From Corynebacterium gerontici (GTDB lineage: Bacteria; Actinomycetota; Actinomycetes; Mycobacteriales; Mycobacteriaceae): DNA of 64,000 nucleotides. Positions within the stretch are counted from its first letter, which is position 1; the number at the start of each line of letters is the position of its first letter. Positions 45,338 through 54,076 of the stretch are shown here, one piece after another. The stretch is taken from positions 1 through 64,000 of the forward strand of contig NZ_CP033897.1 in NCBI RefSeq assembly GCF_003813985.1. Direction: 5' to 3'. Made by a program: the position numbers and the translations under genes. The notes under the pieces are model-generated. The model saw nothing but the letters and a program-made list of their open reading frames with translations. It made no database searches and was not told the DNA's origin.

Positions 45338-46750
45338 ATGAAACTCTCTCGCGCAATCCTCGCTGCGGCAGCAACGCTGAGTCTCGCAGCCTGCAGCAAT
45401 GGTGCTACGCCAGACAATGACACCTCGGTAGACTTCAAGGAAACCGAACGCATCGCCAGCGCCGATGGCACTGCCACCTCTGCGAAGCTTTTCAAGGAAA
45501 GCAAGAAAGTTGTGGTTGCCGGCGACAGCCTGGCCGAGCAGTGGGCCGGTGCGCAGCAGGCCGTAGAGCAGGGCATTCCGATGCTCGAAGGAGATTCCGA
45601 GGAAGTCCAAAAGGAAATCGATCGCCTCGGTGCCGAGGCGGAACACGTGGATCCCGAGAAGGCCAAGGAAAACCTGCCTGAGGACGTCAACAAAGACAAT
45701 ATTTTGCAAAAGATTGTTGAGTTGAAGCCGAAGAAGGAACGCGAGGGCGAGCCGATTCTGCTCAACAGCACTACCTCCATTGCGTCCGCGGCCACGGCAC
45801 GAGCCCTCGGATCCCCGGTTGATCTGCTGCAGGGAAGCGATCCTCGCGAATCCGAGCACGTCATGGAAAACCCCGACACCGAAGTGCTGGCCGTGGGCGA
45901 GGGCTTTGTGCAGGAAAACAATTTTGACGAGCGCCTCGAACTAGCGAAAAACGGTGAGGTCGCCGGTGGCGGCGGACTGGTATTCCCCGGCAGGCGAATG
46001 ATCGCTCTCTATGGGCATCCCTCTGGTGGCGCTCTCGGCGTGATGGGCGAATACAAGCCCGAAGATGCCGTGAAGAAGGCGGAGGAATTGGTTGCAGAGT
46101 ATCAACCGATGGAATCCCAGCCTGTGATTCCAGCATTTGAAATCATCGCGACCGTGGCCGCCGCGGAACCCGGCCCCGATGGGGATTACTCCAACGAGGC
46201 TGATCCGGAAGAACTCAAGCCCTACATTGACGCCATCACCAATGCCGGTGGCTACGCGGTACTTGACCTGCAATCGGGCCAGGCAGACTTCCTCAGCCAG
46301 GCCAAGCGCTATGAAGAATTGCTGAAGAACCCGAACGTGGGTCTGGCGTTGGATCCTGAGTGGCGCATCAAGCCTGGCGAGGTACCCATGCAGCGCGTGG
46401 GCAACGTGGAGGCTTCGGAAATCAATGAGACCTCCGAGTGGTTGGCAAACTTCGTCCGCGAGAACAACCTGCCGCAAAAGGCTCTGGTGCTCCACCAGTT
46501 CCAGGTGCAAATGATTCAGAACCGCGAAGATCTGAACGTGGATCACCCTGAGCTTGCCTTTGTCCTACACGCTGATGGCCACGGCACTCCGGAGCAGAAG
46601 TTCGACACCTGGAACGTTATTCGCCAGGACCTCCAGCCGGAAATCTTCATGGCATGGAAGAACTTCTTTGACGAAGATCAGCCCATGTTCACCCCAGAGC
46701 AGACCTACAATGACGTGAAACCGCGACCCTGGTTCGTCTCTTATCAGTAA
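45338..46750 (+). CDS. Wall-associated lipoprotein with hydrolase-like C-terminal domain
   Basis: This 470-residue lipoprotein has a signal peptide (MKLSRAILAAAATLSLAAC) with Cys19 lipidated. The N-terminal half (KVVVAGDSLAEQWAGAQQAV, later ILLNSTTSIASAATARALGS) resembles cell-wall-binding-repeat-2 regions. The C-terminal half reads like a TIM barrel (YAVLDLQSGQADFLSQAKRY, GLALDPEWRI, ALVLHQFQVQ) with Asp and Glu pairs that could be catalytic. The family is known in corynebacteria but its activity is not established. The ATG at 45338 was chosen because it begins the signal peptide; the frame is open from 45272. Confidence 0.8.
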   Translation: MKLSRAILAAAATLSLAACSNGATPDNDTSVDFKETERIASADGTATSAKLFKESKKVVVAGDSLAEQWAGAQQAVEQGIPMLEGDSEEVQKEIDRLGAEAEHVDPEKAKENLPEDVNKDNILQKIVELKPKKEREGEPILLNSTTSIASAATARALGSPVDLLQGSDPRESEHVMENPDTEVLAVGEGFVQENNFDERLELAKNGEVAGGGGLVFPGRRMIALYGHPSGGALGVMGEYKPEDAVKKAEELVAEYQPMESQPVIPAFEIIATVAAAEPGPDGDYSNEADPEELKPYIDAITNAGGYAVLDLQSGQADFLSQAKRYEELLKNPNVGLALDPEWRIKPGEVPMQRVGNVEASEINETSEWLANFVRENNLPQKALVLHQFQVQMIQNREDLNVDHPELAFVLHADGHGTPEQKFDTWNVIRQDLQPEIFMAWKNFFDEDQPMFTPEQTYNDVKPRPWFVSYQ

Positions 46751-46751
46751 A

Positions 46752-47225
46752 TTGAGGTTGTACTGCAGCACGCTGCGCACCCCTTGTGGCCCGTTGAGTA
46801 TTCAAGCCACTGACATGGGGGTGCGCTTTGTGTCTTTTCAGGCGCTCGAAGAACAGCCGAATCAGCACACCGCCGCCGCGAAAAAGCAGCTTGAACAATA
46901 TTTTTCCGCCAAGCGCCATAGATTTGAGCTCACATTTGATCTTGAGCCGGGGCCAGCTTTCCGGCGACGGGCCCAAAGCATGCTGGATCGTATTCCCTAC
47001 GGTGAGCGCTGGACCTATTCACAGCTTGCCGGTGCATTGGGGAAGCCGAGCGCGGCACGCGCGGTGGGCAGCGCATGTGCTTCAAACCCTGTACCGGTGC
47101 TTCTGCCGTGCCATCGCGTTGTTCCTGCTTCGGGTGGAATCGGCAACTATGCCGGTGGAGTGGCGTGGAAGCAGGCACTATTGGATTTGGAAGCGGGCAA
47201 TTTAATCGAACACTGGAGGCTCTAG
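46752..47225 (+). CDS. ogt: Methylated-DNA-protein cysteine methyltransferase
   Basis: This is a 157-residue suicide enzyme that repairs O6-alkylguanine. The active site reads LLPCHRVVPASGG with the acceptor Cys in PCHRV. The helix-turn-helix IPYGERWTYSQLAGALGKPS and the small N-terminal domain are typical of Ogt. The start is TTG at 46752 or 46758; no clear ribosome binding site is visible, suggesting coupling to the gene ending two bases before. Its last 24 bases overlap the convergent thiD gene, so the two mRNAs are complementary at the ends. Confidence 0.92.
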   Translation: MRLYCSTLRTPCGPLSIQATDMGVRFVSFQALEEQPNQHTAAAKKQLEQYFSAKRHRFELTFDLEPGPAFRRRAQSMLDRIPYGERWTYSQLAGALGKPSAARAVGSACASNPVPVLLPCHRVVPASGGIGNYAGGVAWKQALLDLEAGNLIEHWRL

Positions 47226-48041
47226 ATAATAGAAGTGATCCACCGGGCCATTGCCCTTGCCTACATGCAGCGCATCGGCGTGAACCAACGCGCCGTGTAA
47301 CCATCGCGTGGCCCAGGTGCATGCCCGCAATAGATCGTCTCCGGCTCCCAGGCGGGTAGCGATGGCGGAGGAAAGTGAGCAACCAGTGCCGTGGGTGTTG
47401 AGGGTGTGCACCCGCTCATTGTCGATAATCGCCACTGATTGCGCGCTCACCAGTGCATTCAGTGGTTTGCATCCGAGGTGGCCGCCTTTCACAAGCACGG
47501 CAGTGTCACAGTGTTGCTGCAGTTCTTGAGCCTGTTCGATCGCCGCCTCCAAGGAAGTGGCAGGTTCACCACCGGCGAGCACCGCAAGTTCAGGGATATT
47601 TGGGGTGATCAGCGTCGCTAGCGGTAGCAGCTCACGTAGCGCATGTTCAGCTTCGTTATCGAGTAGCCGATGCCCACTGGTAGCAACCATCACCGGATCA
47701 ATTACCACATTGTTCGGCAGTTGCCGCGTGAGCCAATCGCACACGCACTTCACGGTGGCGCTCTGACCAAGCATGCCAATCTTGATGGCATCGATGGCTA
47801 CATCTTCGCTGATGCTGTTCAATTGCGAGGCCAACACCGACGTTGGTGGGGTAAAAACCTCACGCACGCCTTGCGTATTTTGACTCACGATCGCGGTAAT
47901 AGCGGATAAGGCGTAACCGCCTGCTGCGCTGATCGCCTTGATGTCCGCTTGCGCCCCTGCGCCACCGGTGGGATCGGTACCGGCGATGGAGAGTACGCGA
48001 GGGCGGCTGGGTGCATGAGAAAGGGGAGCTGAGGCGCACAT
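47202..48041 (-). CDS. thiD: Hydroxymethylpyrimidine/phosphomethylpyrimidine kinase
   Basis: ThiD phosphorylates the pyrimidine half of thiamine twice. The 279-residue kinase has SIAGTDPTGGAGAQADIK near residue 18, KIGML near 87, and the anion-hole/catalytic motif THGTGCSLSSAIA near residue 214. It lies about 13 kb from thiE and the thiOSGF operon. The ATG at 48041 was taken; homology begins at about residue 13, so a later start is possible. It is convergent with ogt, overlapping by 24 bases. Confidence 0.93.
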   Translation of the reverse strand: MCASAPLSHAPSRPRVLSIAGTDPTGGAGAQADIKAISAAGGYALSAITAIVSQNTQGVREVFTPPTSVLASQLNSISEDVAIDAIKIGMLGQSATVKCVCDWLTRQLPNNVVIDPVMVATSGHRLLDNEAEHALRELLPLATLITPNIPELAVLAGGEPATSLEAAIEQAQELQQHCDTAVLVKGGHLGCKPLNALVSAQSVAIIDNERVHTLNTHGTGCSLSSAIATRLGAGDDLLRACTWATRWLHGALVHADALHVGKGNGPVDHFYYLEPPVFD

Positions 48042-48087
48042 GGATGTGACGCTACATCAGCTCCCCCGAAGGTGCAGGGCTAATGGC

Positions 48088-48801
48088 TTATCCGGCTGCC
48101 CCGAAGAGTGCACCCGCACCGTAGGTGAGCGCAAGGCCCGCCATGCCGCCGATCACCAAACGCATGCAGGAGCGCGAGGGTGAGGTTTCTGAAAGCTTGG
48201 CGGATACAAATCCGGTGATGAACAATGCCAGCAAGGTCACCAGTGCTACGGCGATCGCTGCATGAGGTGCTAACCAGGCCGCAAGCAGGGGAAGCAGCGC
48301 GCCCAAGGCGAAAGAAATGGCAGAAGAAAACGCGGCGTGGATTGGATTGGTGAGGTCCTCAGAATCGATACCGAGTTCTAAGCGAAGGTGGGCTCGAATG
48401 GGATCACCCGCGCTGATTTCTTCTGCGGCTTGAAGCGCAGTGCTCTCCGAGATGCCGTAAGAGCCGAGAATCTGGGCCATCTCGTCGCGTTCCTGTTCAG
48501 GGAATTCTTGAAGCTCGCTGCGTTCTTTGGCAATGAGCATCTTCTCAGAATCGTGCTGGGCGGACACAGAAACGTATTCACCGAGCGCCATCGACACTGC
48601 ACCCGCCACCGTGGACGCAATGCCAGCGGAAAAGATCGCAGCATCCGAACTGCCCGCGGCAATAACGCCTAAAAGTAGGGCAGCTACGGAGACGATGCCG
48701 TCATTAGCGCCCAGGACTCCAGCCCGAAGCCAGTTCAGTCTGGAATTTAGGTTGGAATCGTGCGGTTCGTAGTGCTCGAGTACTGATTCGCTGATGCTCA
48801 T
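48088..48801 (-). CDS. VIT1/CCC1 family iron or manganese transporter
   Basis: This 237-residue membrane protein has five predicted spans and the family start NSRLNWLRAGVLGANDGIVS. GEYVSVSAQHDSE and the metal-binding cytoplasmic Glu-rich helix region (SELQEFPEQERDEMAQIL) follow. VIT1/CCC1 proteins move Fe2+ or Mn2+ out of the cytosol. The ATG at 48801 has AAAGGGG five bases before it. It lies 46 bases downstream-side of thiD with no clear operon partner. Confidence 0.92.
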   Translation of the reverse strand: MSISESVLEHYEPHDSNLNSRLNWLRAGVLGANDGIVSVAALLLGVIAAGSSDAAIFSAGIASTVAGAVSMALGEYVSVSAQHDSEKMLIAKERSELQEFPEQERDEMAQILGSYGISESTALQAAEEISAGDPIRAHLRLELGIDSEDLTNPIHAAFSSAISFALGALLPLLAAWLAPHAAIAVALVTLLALFITGFVSAKLSETSPSRSCMRLVIGGMAGLALTYGAGALFGAAG

Positions 48802-48918
48802 TGTTGCCCCTTTGAGGAAATGGTTGGTGTTGCATCATGCTCACAGGTTGAGCAAAACCCTGCAAGCAACCACATCCAAGCCTTAGTAAAGGCAGGCTTT
48901 GCTTTCAGGCCTGGATTC

Positions 48919-49704
48919 TTAGGCTTCGTGGGGCAGTTGCGGCTCGGCGGCGACGATCTCATCCACCACCATTTCGCGCACCAAGGGGTGATGCGGCAGA
49001 TCTTCATGTGACACGAAGATCTTGCTGTCCATGTCTTGCACATAGAGATTATTGGCGCCCAGCAAGAAGCAAGACTCCACCGGCTGAATGATTCGATCAG
49101 ACAAGGTGGTGATGCAGGAATAGTGCACCCCTTTGCAGGTTTCACCTCGGGCGTTGAGTGCCGTGATGATGTCGGAATCGTTGAGCATCTGGAAGCCCGA
49201 CTGCCCAAAAAAGCCTTGGATTAGCGTGTCCAGCACCGCCCCGCCCCGCTTGGACTTGCCCAGTGGGCTCATGACACCGCCGTGCGTGGTGCCGTGATTG
49301 GGCACTCCCAGGCAAACGAGTTGGTGGGTGTATTGAGCCCCGCCCAGGTGGTGCAACCAGCGCCGGGCGATGATCCCACCCTGGGAATGTCCTACGAGAA
49401 TGAGCTTCTGCGCCCCCGTGATCTGCAGGACCACGTCGAGGTAGGCGGCAACCTGAGCTGTGGATTCTTCCACCAGGGTGGTGGATCGATAGCCGAAATC
49501 GGGGGCGAAAACTGCATAGCCGAGGGTGCGCAGGTCCTCGCCCAGCTCCATCCAATCGCCTTTGGTGACGCCAGTGCCGTGGATCAGCACGACGGAGAAG
49601 GGATGTTCTGGGGTGGGGCGGGCACGCCAATCGTCTTCAAAAATCCTGCGGGAAGGCAGACGTGCAGCGAGTGGGAGGGTGTGATCCATGATTCGCTTTG
49701 GCAA
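48919..49704 (-). CDS. Alpha/beta hydrolase, lipase-like
   Basis: This 261-residue alpha/beta hydrolase has an oxyanion loop VVLIHGTGVTKGDWM near residue 38 and the nucleophile elbow GHSQGG (Ser in residues 105-110). A late Asp/His pair follows (the His likely in PHHPLV). The family is close to triacylglycerol lipases and PGAP1-like proteins. No signal peptide is evident, so it is cytoplasmic. TTG at 49704 is favoured over ATG at 49689 because GGAAGGAG lies eight bases before the TTG. The gap to the previous gene (48802-48918) is empty. Confidence 0.85.
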   Translation of the reverse strand: MPKRIMDHTLPLAARLPSRRIFEDDWRARPTPEHPFSVVLIHGTGVTKGDWMELGEDLRTLGYAVFAPDFGYRSTTLVEESTAQVAAYLDVVLQITGAQKLILVGHSQGGIIARRWLHHLGGAQYTHQLVCLGVPNHGTTHGGVMSPLGKSKRGGAVLDTLIQGFFGQSGFQMLNDSDIITALNARGETCKGVHYSCITTLSDRIIQPVESCFLLGANNLYVQDMDSKIFVSHEDLPHHPLVREMVVDEIVAAEPQLPHEA

Positions 49705-49838
49705 GCTGTGCGCTCCTTCCTATTGTCAAAGAGCTTAGCCCGACGAGTGCATGACGGAAACAGGGAAAGCGGACGTTGGTGGCTTGGCCGCGCTATCGTC
49801 GAAAAGTGCAAGGAAACCAGGTGCTACAGGAAGGTCCG

Positions 49839-50396
49839 ATGATGCAAGAGCCACTGATTATTGCGGTGAACGGGAAGACACCAAAAATTCATGAGTCCGC
49901 TTTCATTGCGCCGGGTGCCACGATCATTGGTGATGTGGAGATCGGCCCGGATGCTTCGGTGTTTTATGGCTGCGTGTTGCGCGCGGACATTCAAGCGATT
50001 CGGGTGGGGGCGCGCACGAATATTCAGGACAATTGCGTGCTCCATGTGGACCGCGACGCCGCTTGCACTCTGGGCGATGATGTCACCGTTGGGCACATGG
50101 CGTTGGTGCATGGTTCGCAGGTTGGCGATGGCACCTTGGTTGGTATGAAGGCTACGTTGCTTTCTCGGAGCCGAGTGGGTGCCGGAAGCCTGATCGCTGC
50201 GGGTGCCGTGGTGCTGGAGGGGCAAGAGATTCCTGCAAAGTCGCTGGCAGCTGGTATTCCGGCGAAGGTGCGTCGTGAGCTCAGCGATGAGCAATCCCAG
50301 TCCTTCATTCCGCACGCGGGCCGCTACGTGGACATTTCCAAGGTTCATGCGGGGCATGCGGAGGTATTGAATTTGCAGGATGTTCGTTTTAGCTAG
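49839..50396 (+). CDS. Gamma carbonic anhydrase family protein
   Basis: This 185-residue left-handed beta-helix protein is of the CamH/YrdA group. Hexapeptide repeats run throughout (HESAFIAPGATIIGDVEIGP, VGHMALVHGSQVGDGTLVGM). The metal-binding histidines fall in CVLHVDRD, VGHMA and LVHGS. Catalytic activity as carbonic anhydrase is uncertain in this group. Start ATG at 49839 or 49842; AGGAAGG lies four or seven bases upstream, favouring the second slightly. The frame is open upstream to 49776. It is divergent from the lipase-like gene. Confidence 0.9.
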   Translation: MMQEPLIIAVNGKTPKIHESAFIAPGATIIGDVEIGPDASVFYGCVLRADIQAIRVGARTNIQDNCVLHVDRDAACTLGDDVTVGHMALVHGSQVGDGTLVGMKATLLSRSRVGAGSLIAAGAVVLEGQEIPAKSLAAGIPAKVRRELSDEQSQSFIPHAGRYVDISKVHAGHAEVLNLQDVRFS

Positions 50397-50429
50397 AGCT
50401 TGGCTTTTCGACGCCCCCGGCGGACGTTC

Positions 50430-51389
50430 CTAGGCGAGTTCGAGGGGGTCGTGCATGAGGCGTTCCATGGCGACAGCGCGTGCAGCGGCGCGAGCGTTCT
50501 CCAGGTGCGCCGGATAGATGCGCACCTGCACTGGCTGCGCCGCCTCCTGAAGGAGGCTTTGGTGGAAGAGCCGTGCCTCGGCTTTGGAGCCGAAGGTGTC
50601 GCCAGCCAGCACGACCGCGCTGGGGGTGTAGCTTCTGACGAGCTGGATTGAGGCCTCAAGCAGCGAGGATCGCTCAACCTCTAGGGTTCGCACCTCTTTC
50701 GCGTCTGCGAGGGCTGCGCCGATAGAGTCATCGGAGTGCAGAACCAAGGTGGTGTGGGGTTCATCGGGAGTCTGACTTTGCAGCTCTGCGCCGGCGATAG
50801 CTTGGATGGCGGTGCTGACGCTGAGGGGGACATCGAAGTGGGTGCTCAGCAATTCGTGCAGGGGAACGCCGCGCCATCCGAGGTTTGGGGCGTTAACGTA
50901 GCCGAATCTGCCGATGGTGCCGGAGGTGGATACGCCGATTGAGGCCAGGCGCAGATTGGTTGCGGCGGCGACGTGACGAATGGCGTCGGCGATGGTCGCG
51001 ATGAATTGCTCGGGGCTCTGCTTGGCTGCAGTGGTGTGCACCAGTTGCTCCTGCAAGGCATTCCCGCGAATGGAGTAGGCGCCAACATAGGTGGTGTGCG
51101 TACCAATTGCTACGCCAACTTGCACGAATGGGCTTGGGGCGAGCACCAGCGGAATCTTTGGACGGCCTGGCCCTTGCACGATGGCGAGATCGTTTCGCTC
51201 CCGGATGAGTTGGGCGTCAAGCAATGCTGCGACAGCGCGGGTGACTGTGGGCTGCGACTTTCCGGTGTACTGCACCAATTCGCCACGGGTGATGGGTTGA
51301 AAGTGACGGATGAAGTGCAGGCAAGACGCTGCGGGCAGCGTTGGGCGCGCAAAGTAGGACACGGGGGCTGAGCGCGCGAGGGTGTGCAT
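50430..51389 (-). CDS. ROK family transcriptional regulator
   Basis: This 319-residue protein has an N-terminal winged helix (ITRGELVQYTGKSQPTVTRAVAALLDAQLI) and a C-terminal ROK sugar-kinase-like domain. The kinase and zinc signatures are missing: no CxCGxxxC motif and no intact phosphate loop, so it is a regulator without kinase activity. Candidate operators TAGAC-N6-GTCTA lie at 51412-51427 and 51505-51520, flanking its promoter region. The ligand is probably a sugar or sugar phosphate (family inference). The ATG at 51389 follows a purine-poor leader. Confidence 0.87.
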   Translation of the reverse strand: MHTLARSAPVSYFARPTLPAASCLHFIRHFQPITRGELVQYTGKSQPTVTRAVAALLDAQLIRERNDLAIVQGPGRPKIPLVLAPSPFVQVGVAIGTHTTYVGAYSIRGNALQEQLVHTTAAKQSPEQFIATIADAIRHVAAATNLRLASIGVSTSGTIGRFGYVNAPNLGWRGVPLHELLSTHFDVPLSVSTAIQAIAGAELQSQTPDEPHTTLVLHSDDSIGAALADAKEVRTLEVERSSLLEASIQLVRSYTPSAVVLAGDTFGSKAEARLFHQSLLQEAAQPVQVRIYPAHLENARAAARAVAMERLMHDPLELA

Positions 51390-51411
51390 AAACCGAGAGT
51401 CTAGTCAAAGA

Positions 51412-51427
51412 TAGACGTCTCTGTCTA
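51412..51427. promoter_or_regulatory. Candidate operator TAGAC-N6-GTCTA, copy 1
   Basis: An inverted repeat TAGAC-GTCTCT-GTCTA lies 23 bases before the ROK gene start. It is the same layout and spacing as the site at 51505-51520, so it is probably a binding site of the ROK regulator itself. Confidence 0.5.
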
Positions 51428-51504
51428 GAAGCGCTGCACCTAGCAGTCCATGAATCCTAGTTCTTGGGCAGAAAACTCCAGGCTCGTGGCGGTTTTTGAA
51501 CAGC

Positions 51505-51520
51505 TAGACAAGTAGGTCTA
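51505..51520. promoter_or_regulatory. Candidate operator TAGAC-N6-GTCTA, copy 2
   Basis: TAGAC-AAGTAG-GTCTA overlaps the stop codon of the formate/nitrite transporter gene. It matches the site near the ROK gene in arms and spacing. Between the two sites (51428-51504) no gene is seen. Confidence 0.5.
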
Positions 51521-52402
51521 ATGCTTCTGAATAAGCGCCGAAGCGCGCTTCTTGGCCTTCTCGCGATCAGATCCCGAAGAGGAACTCTGGATACTTCCAC
51601 GAGCACGGACGAAGCGGATACCCGATACCAACAGCAAGCCGCCTGCCATATTGCCCAAAGCAACCCACCAGACGAAGCCCAACCAACTCACGATCGAAAT
51701 GTCCGCGCCAGCGAACATACCGCCGAAAATGTAGAGGGTGTCCAGCACCGAGTGCAACATGCCCGTACCCGCGAGCATGGAACCGCCGATCATGGAAGAA
51801 ATAACCTGCGGCATTGTCTCCTCAGAATGCTGGTGCATCCTCGTGACCAGGGTCAACATCATGCCGCCCAGTGCGGCCAAGAGGAACCCCGAAAGACTCA
51901 ATCCCATCGACGAGTAATGCGTGCCTTCCTCAATAAAGTACTCATGCGCGCCGGGATAGGCCTTCACCAGAATCCACATGATAATGGCCGCGCCAATCAA
52001 GTTGCCCAGGGCGGTTCCAGCCCAGAAACGTAAAAGACCTCTGAGTGAAGCCTTACCGGCAACCACAGCAGAAACAGGCACCAAGAAGCCCTCAGTGAAC
52101 AGCTCTGAATGCGCCAGCAACAAAATTACGAAGGCGATGGAAAAGGCGATGCTTCCTAGCAGTTCATTACCGGTTTCGCGCACCACGATATATTTGGCAA
52201 GCAGGCCGATGCCGATCTCTAGCCCACCCATAACGCCGGTAGTGATGAGTGCCACCAAAGGCCGTCGAATACGGGTGGTGCCCTCTTCCACCAGACGCTC
52301 CGTAGCCTCTGAAACGGAGCTTTCTTCCGAGTTCACGGCGTGGGCTATAGGCTTCTTCTTGGTTACACGAGCATCGTGCGAACCTGCGTGATGAGTGCTC
52401 AT
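51518..52402 (-). CDS. Formate/nitrite transporter family protein
   Basis: This 294-residue membrane channel is of the FNT family. A soluble N-terminal extension (SVSEATERLVEEGTTRIRRP) precedes six membrane spans; typical segments are LLGSIAFSIAFVILLLAHSELFTE, and GSMLAGTGMLHSVLDTL. The region with the central His of the pore is present in the second half. Substrates may be formate, nitrite or related weak acids. It ends within a candidate ROK operator, suggesting shared regulation with the downstream ROK gene (inference). Its C-terminus is basic (KAKKRASALIQKH). Confidence 0.9.
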   Translation of the reverse strand: MSTHHAGSHDARVTKKKPIAHAVNSEESSVSEATERLVEEGTTRIRRPLVALITTGVMGGLEIGIGLLAKYIVVRETGNELLGSIAFSIAFVILLLAHSELFTEGFLVPVSAVVAGKASLRGLLRFWAGTALGNLIGAAIIMWILVKAYPGAHEYFIEEGTHYSSMGLSLSGFLLAALGGMMLTLVTRMHQHSEETMPQVISSMIGGSMLAGTGMLHSVLDTLYIFGGMFAGADISIVSWLGFVWWVALGNMAGGLLLVSGIRFVRARGSIQSSSSGSDREKAKKRASALIQKH

Positions 52403-52563
52403 TGTAGAATTCCTTTGTGGATATGCGGTCTTCGTTATTCATTTGAAGCAATTGGGACATCATAAGCGCGCACACGGGCATTACAAAGAGCAGTACAGAT
52501 CATGCCAGGAATTCCCTGGTGGCATTCTTCAGCAGCACTACAGGAGCGTTACACTCTGTCTCC

Positions 52564-53631
52564 ATGAGCGTTCCAGCAACACAACCACCGGTCACCCAAT
52601 TGCGCGCCCGCCCAATGCGGCCGGAGGACATTGATCTGCGTACTCGTGCGTACCTGGCTAACATCAACCGATTTGGTGCACAGTACAGTGCTGAGGACAT
52701 TGCCCAAGCTCCCTATAGCGAGTACTTGAGCTTTGTTCCGGATCGCGGTGACATCGGCATCGTGCTCTACGACGCCGAAGATCAAGTGGTTGGCACCATG
52801 TGGGTCACCTTCATTAAGGGGCTGGGTTATGTTGCTGACAATGTGCCTGAAATGGTGCTCAACGTCGATCCCACTTGGCAGGGACGTGGCGTAGGCTCTT
52901 GGCTCATCCAGGAGGCCACCGCACACGGCCGCCACCACGGTTGGCCTGGGATCACGTTGAACGTCGAGAAGCAAAGCCCCGCGCGGAAGCTCTATGCCCG
53001 CCACGACTTCGTCACCCAGACGCACTCCACTGATGATTCCTCGATCATGCTGAAGGCCCTGGCGCCGGAGATTCGAAGCGTGGCAGTCTACTGCGACTCC
53101 GCCCATGGAGCCCGCGATGAGTTCACCCGTGCAGCGCGCGCATTGGGGGCGGGCTTGGCGGACAGGGGCGTGAAGATGGTGTTCGGCGGCGGCAGCGTGG
53201 GTCTCATGGGCGAGACAGCTAACGCTTGCCTTGCAGCGGGTGGGCGAGTACATGGCGTGATGCCAAAGACATTGGTGGACCTGGAGTTGTCGCACCCAGA
53301 TCTCAGTGAGTTGGATATCACCGAGACAATGGCCGAGCGGAAAACCCGCATGGAGGAGCTGGCCGACGCCTTCGTGGCCTTGCCCGGAGGCATGGGAACG
53401 CTTGAAGAACTGTTTGAAGTTCTCGTGCGCCAGCAATTGGGCCCACACACTGGCCCCGTTGGCCTCTTGAATACGGAAGAATTCTGGGATCCGCTGCTCA
53501 CCGCTTTGCGTTCCATGGCGGATGAGGGGTTCATTCCAGCACGCTATTTGGATGCAATCGTTGTGGCCGAGAACGTGGATGATCTTTTTGATGGTTTCCA
53601 ACGATGGGCAAGCCCCGGGTTGAAGTGGTAA
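52564..53631 (+). CDS. GNAT acetyltransferase-LOG phosphoribohydrolase fusion
   Basis: This 355-residue two-domain protein is a likely fusion. Residues about 10-165 form a GNAT N-acyltransferase with the acetyl-CoA loop QGRGVG at 106-111. Residues about 170-350 are a LOG/TIGR00730 domain, with GGGSVGLMG at 208-216 and the catalytic PGGMGTLEE at 274-282. The LOG domain removes ribose phosphate from nucleotide 5'-monophosphates. ATG at 52564 lies about eight bases after TACACT, suggesting a leaderless start. An earlier GTG at 52519 (15 extra residues) is possible. Confidence 0.88.
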   Translation: MSVPATQPPVTQLRARPMRPEDIDLRTRAYLANINRFGAQYSAEDIAQAPYSEYLSFVPDRGDIGIVLYDAEDQVVGTMWVTFIKGLGYVADNVPEMVLNVDPTWQGRGVGSWLIQEATAHGRHHGWPGITLNVEKQSPARKLYARHDFVTQTHSTDDSSIMLKALAPEIRSVAVYCDSAHGARDEFTRAARALGAGLADRGVKMVFGGGSVGLMGETANACLAAGGRVHGVMPKTLVDLELSHPDLSELDITETMAERKTRMEELADAFVALPGGMGTLEELFEVLVRQQLGPHTGPVGLLNTEEFWDPLLTALRSMADEGFIPARYLDAIVVAENVDDLFDGFQRWASPGLKW

Positions 53632-53659
53632 AAAAGACTTTTCGTTGAAAGGACAAGCT

Positions 53660-54076
53660 TTGGCCCGAAGCAGCAATGAAGATCGCGCGGCATTTCTCCT
53701 TTACCAAGGTGCCCGAGTGATGCAAAGGATCTTTCATGCCTACCTAGATGAATGGAACATCACGTACACGCAGTATTTGGTGTTGCGGCAGCTTTGGCAA
53801 CGCGATGGTCAAACACTGACCGAGTTGGCAGATCCGCTCGATCTCGACTCGGGTACACTCTCACCCCTGCTGCGGCGCATGGAAAATGCTGGCCTTATTG
53901 AACGCAAAGTGGTGGATTTGGATTATCGCCTCAAACGGCTGTTTCTCACCCAACGATCGAAGGATATTCAGCCCCAGGTGGCCAAAATGAACGCTGAAAT
54001 GGCCGAGGAACTGCAGCTCGGCGATCAAGAAGTTGATGCCTTGGAATCGCTGGTGAACAAGCTCATGGCGCGCTAG
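53660..54076 (+). CDS. MarR family transcriptional regulator
   Basis: This 138-residue regulator is of the MarR/OhrR group with a winged helix (LTELADPLDLDSGTLSPLLRRME) and the wing motif DYRLKRLFLT. The N-terminal helix FLLYQGARVMQRIFHAYLDE resembles OhrR, but no cysteine is present, so it cannot sense peroxides through the OhrR Cys. TTG at 53660 is chosen because AAAGG lies seven bases before it; TTG at 53645 is in frame as well. The stop overlaps the convergent AbrB-type transporter gene by 4 bases. Confidence 0.87.
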   Translation: MARSSNEDRAAFLLYQGARVMQRIFHAYLDEWNITYTQYLVLRQLWQRDGQTLTELADPLDLDSGTLSPLLRRMENAGLIERKVVDLDYRLKRLFLTQRSKDIQPQVAKMNAEMAEELQLGDQEVDALESLVNKLMAR

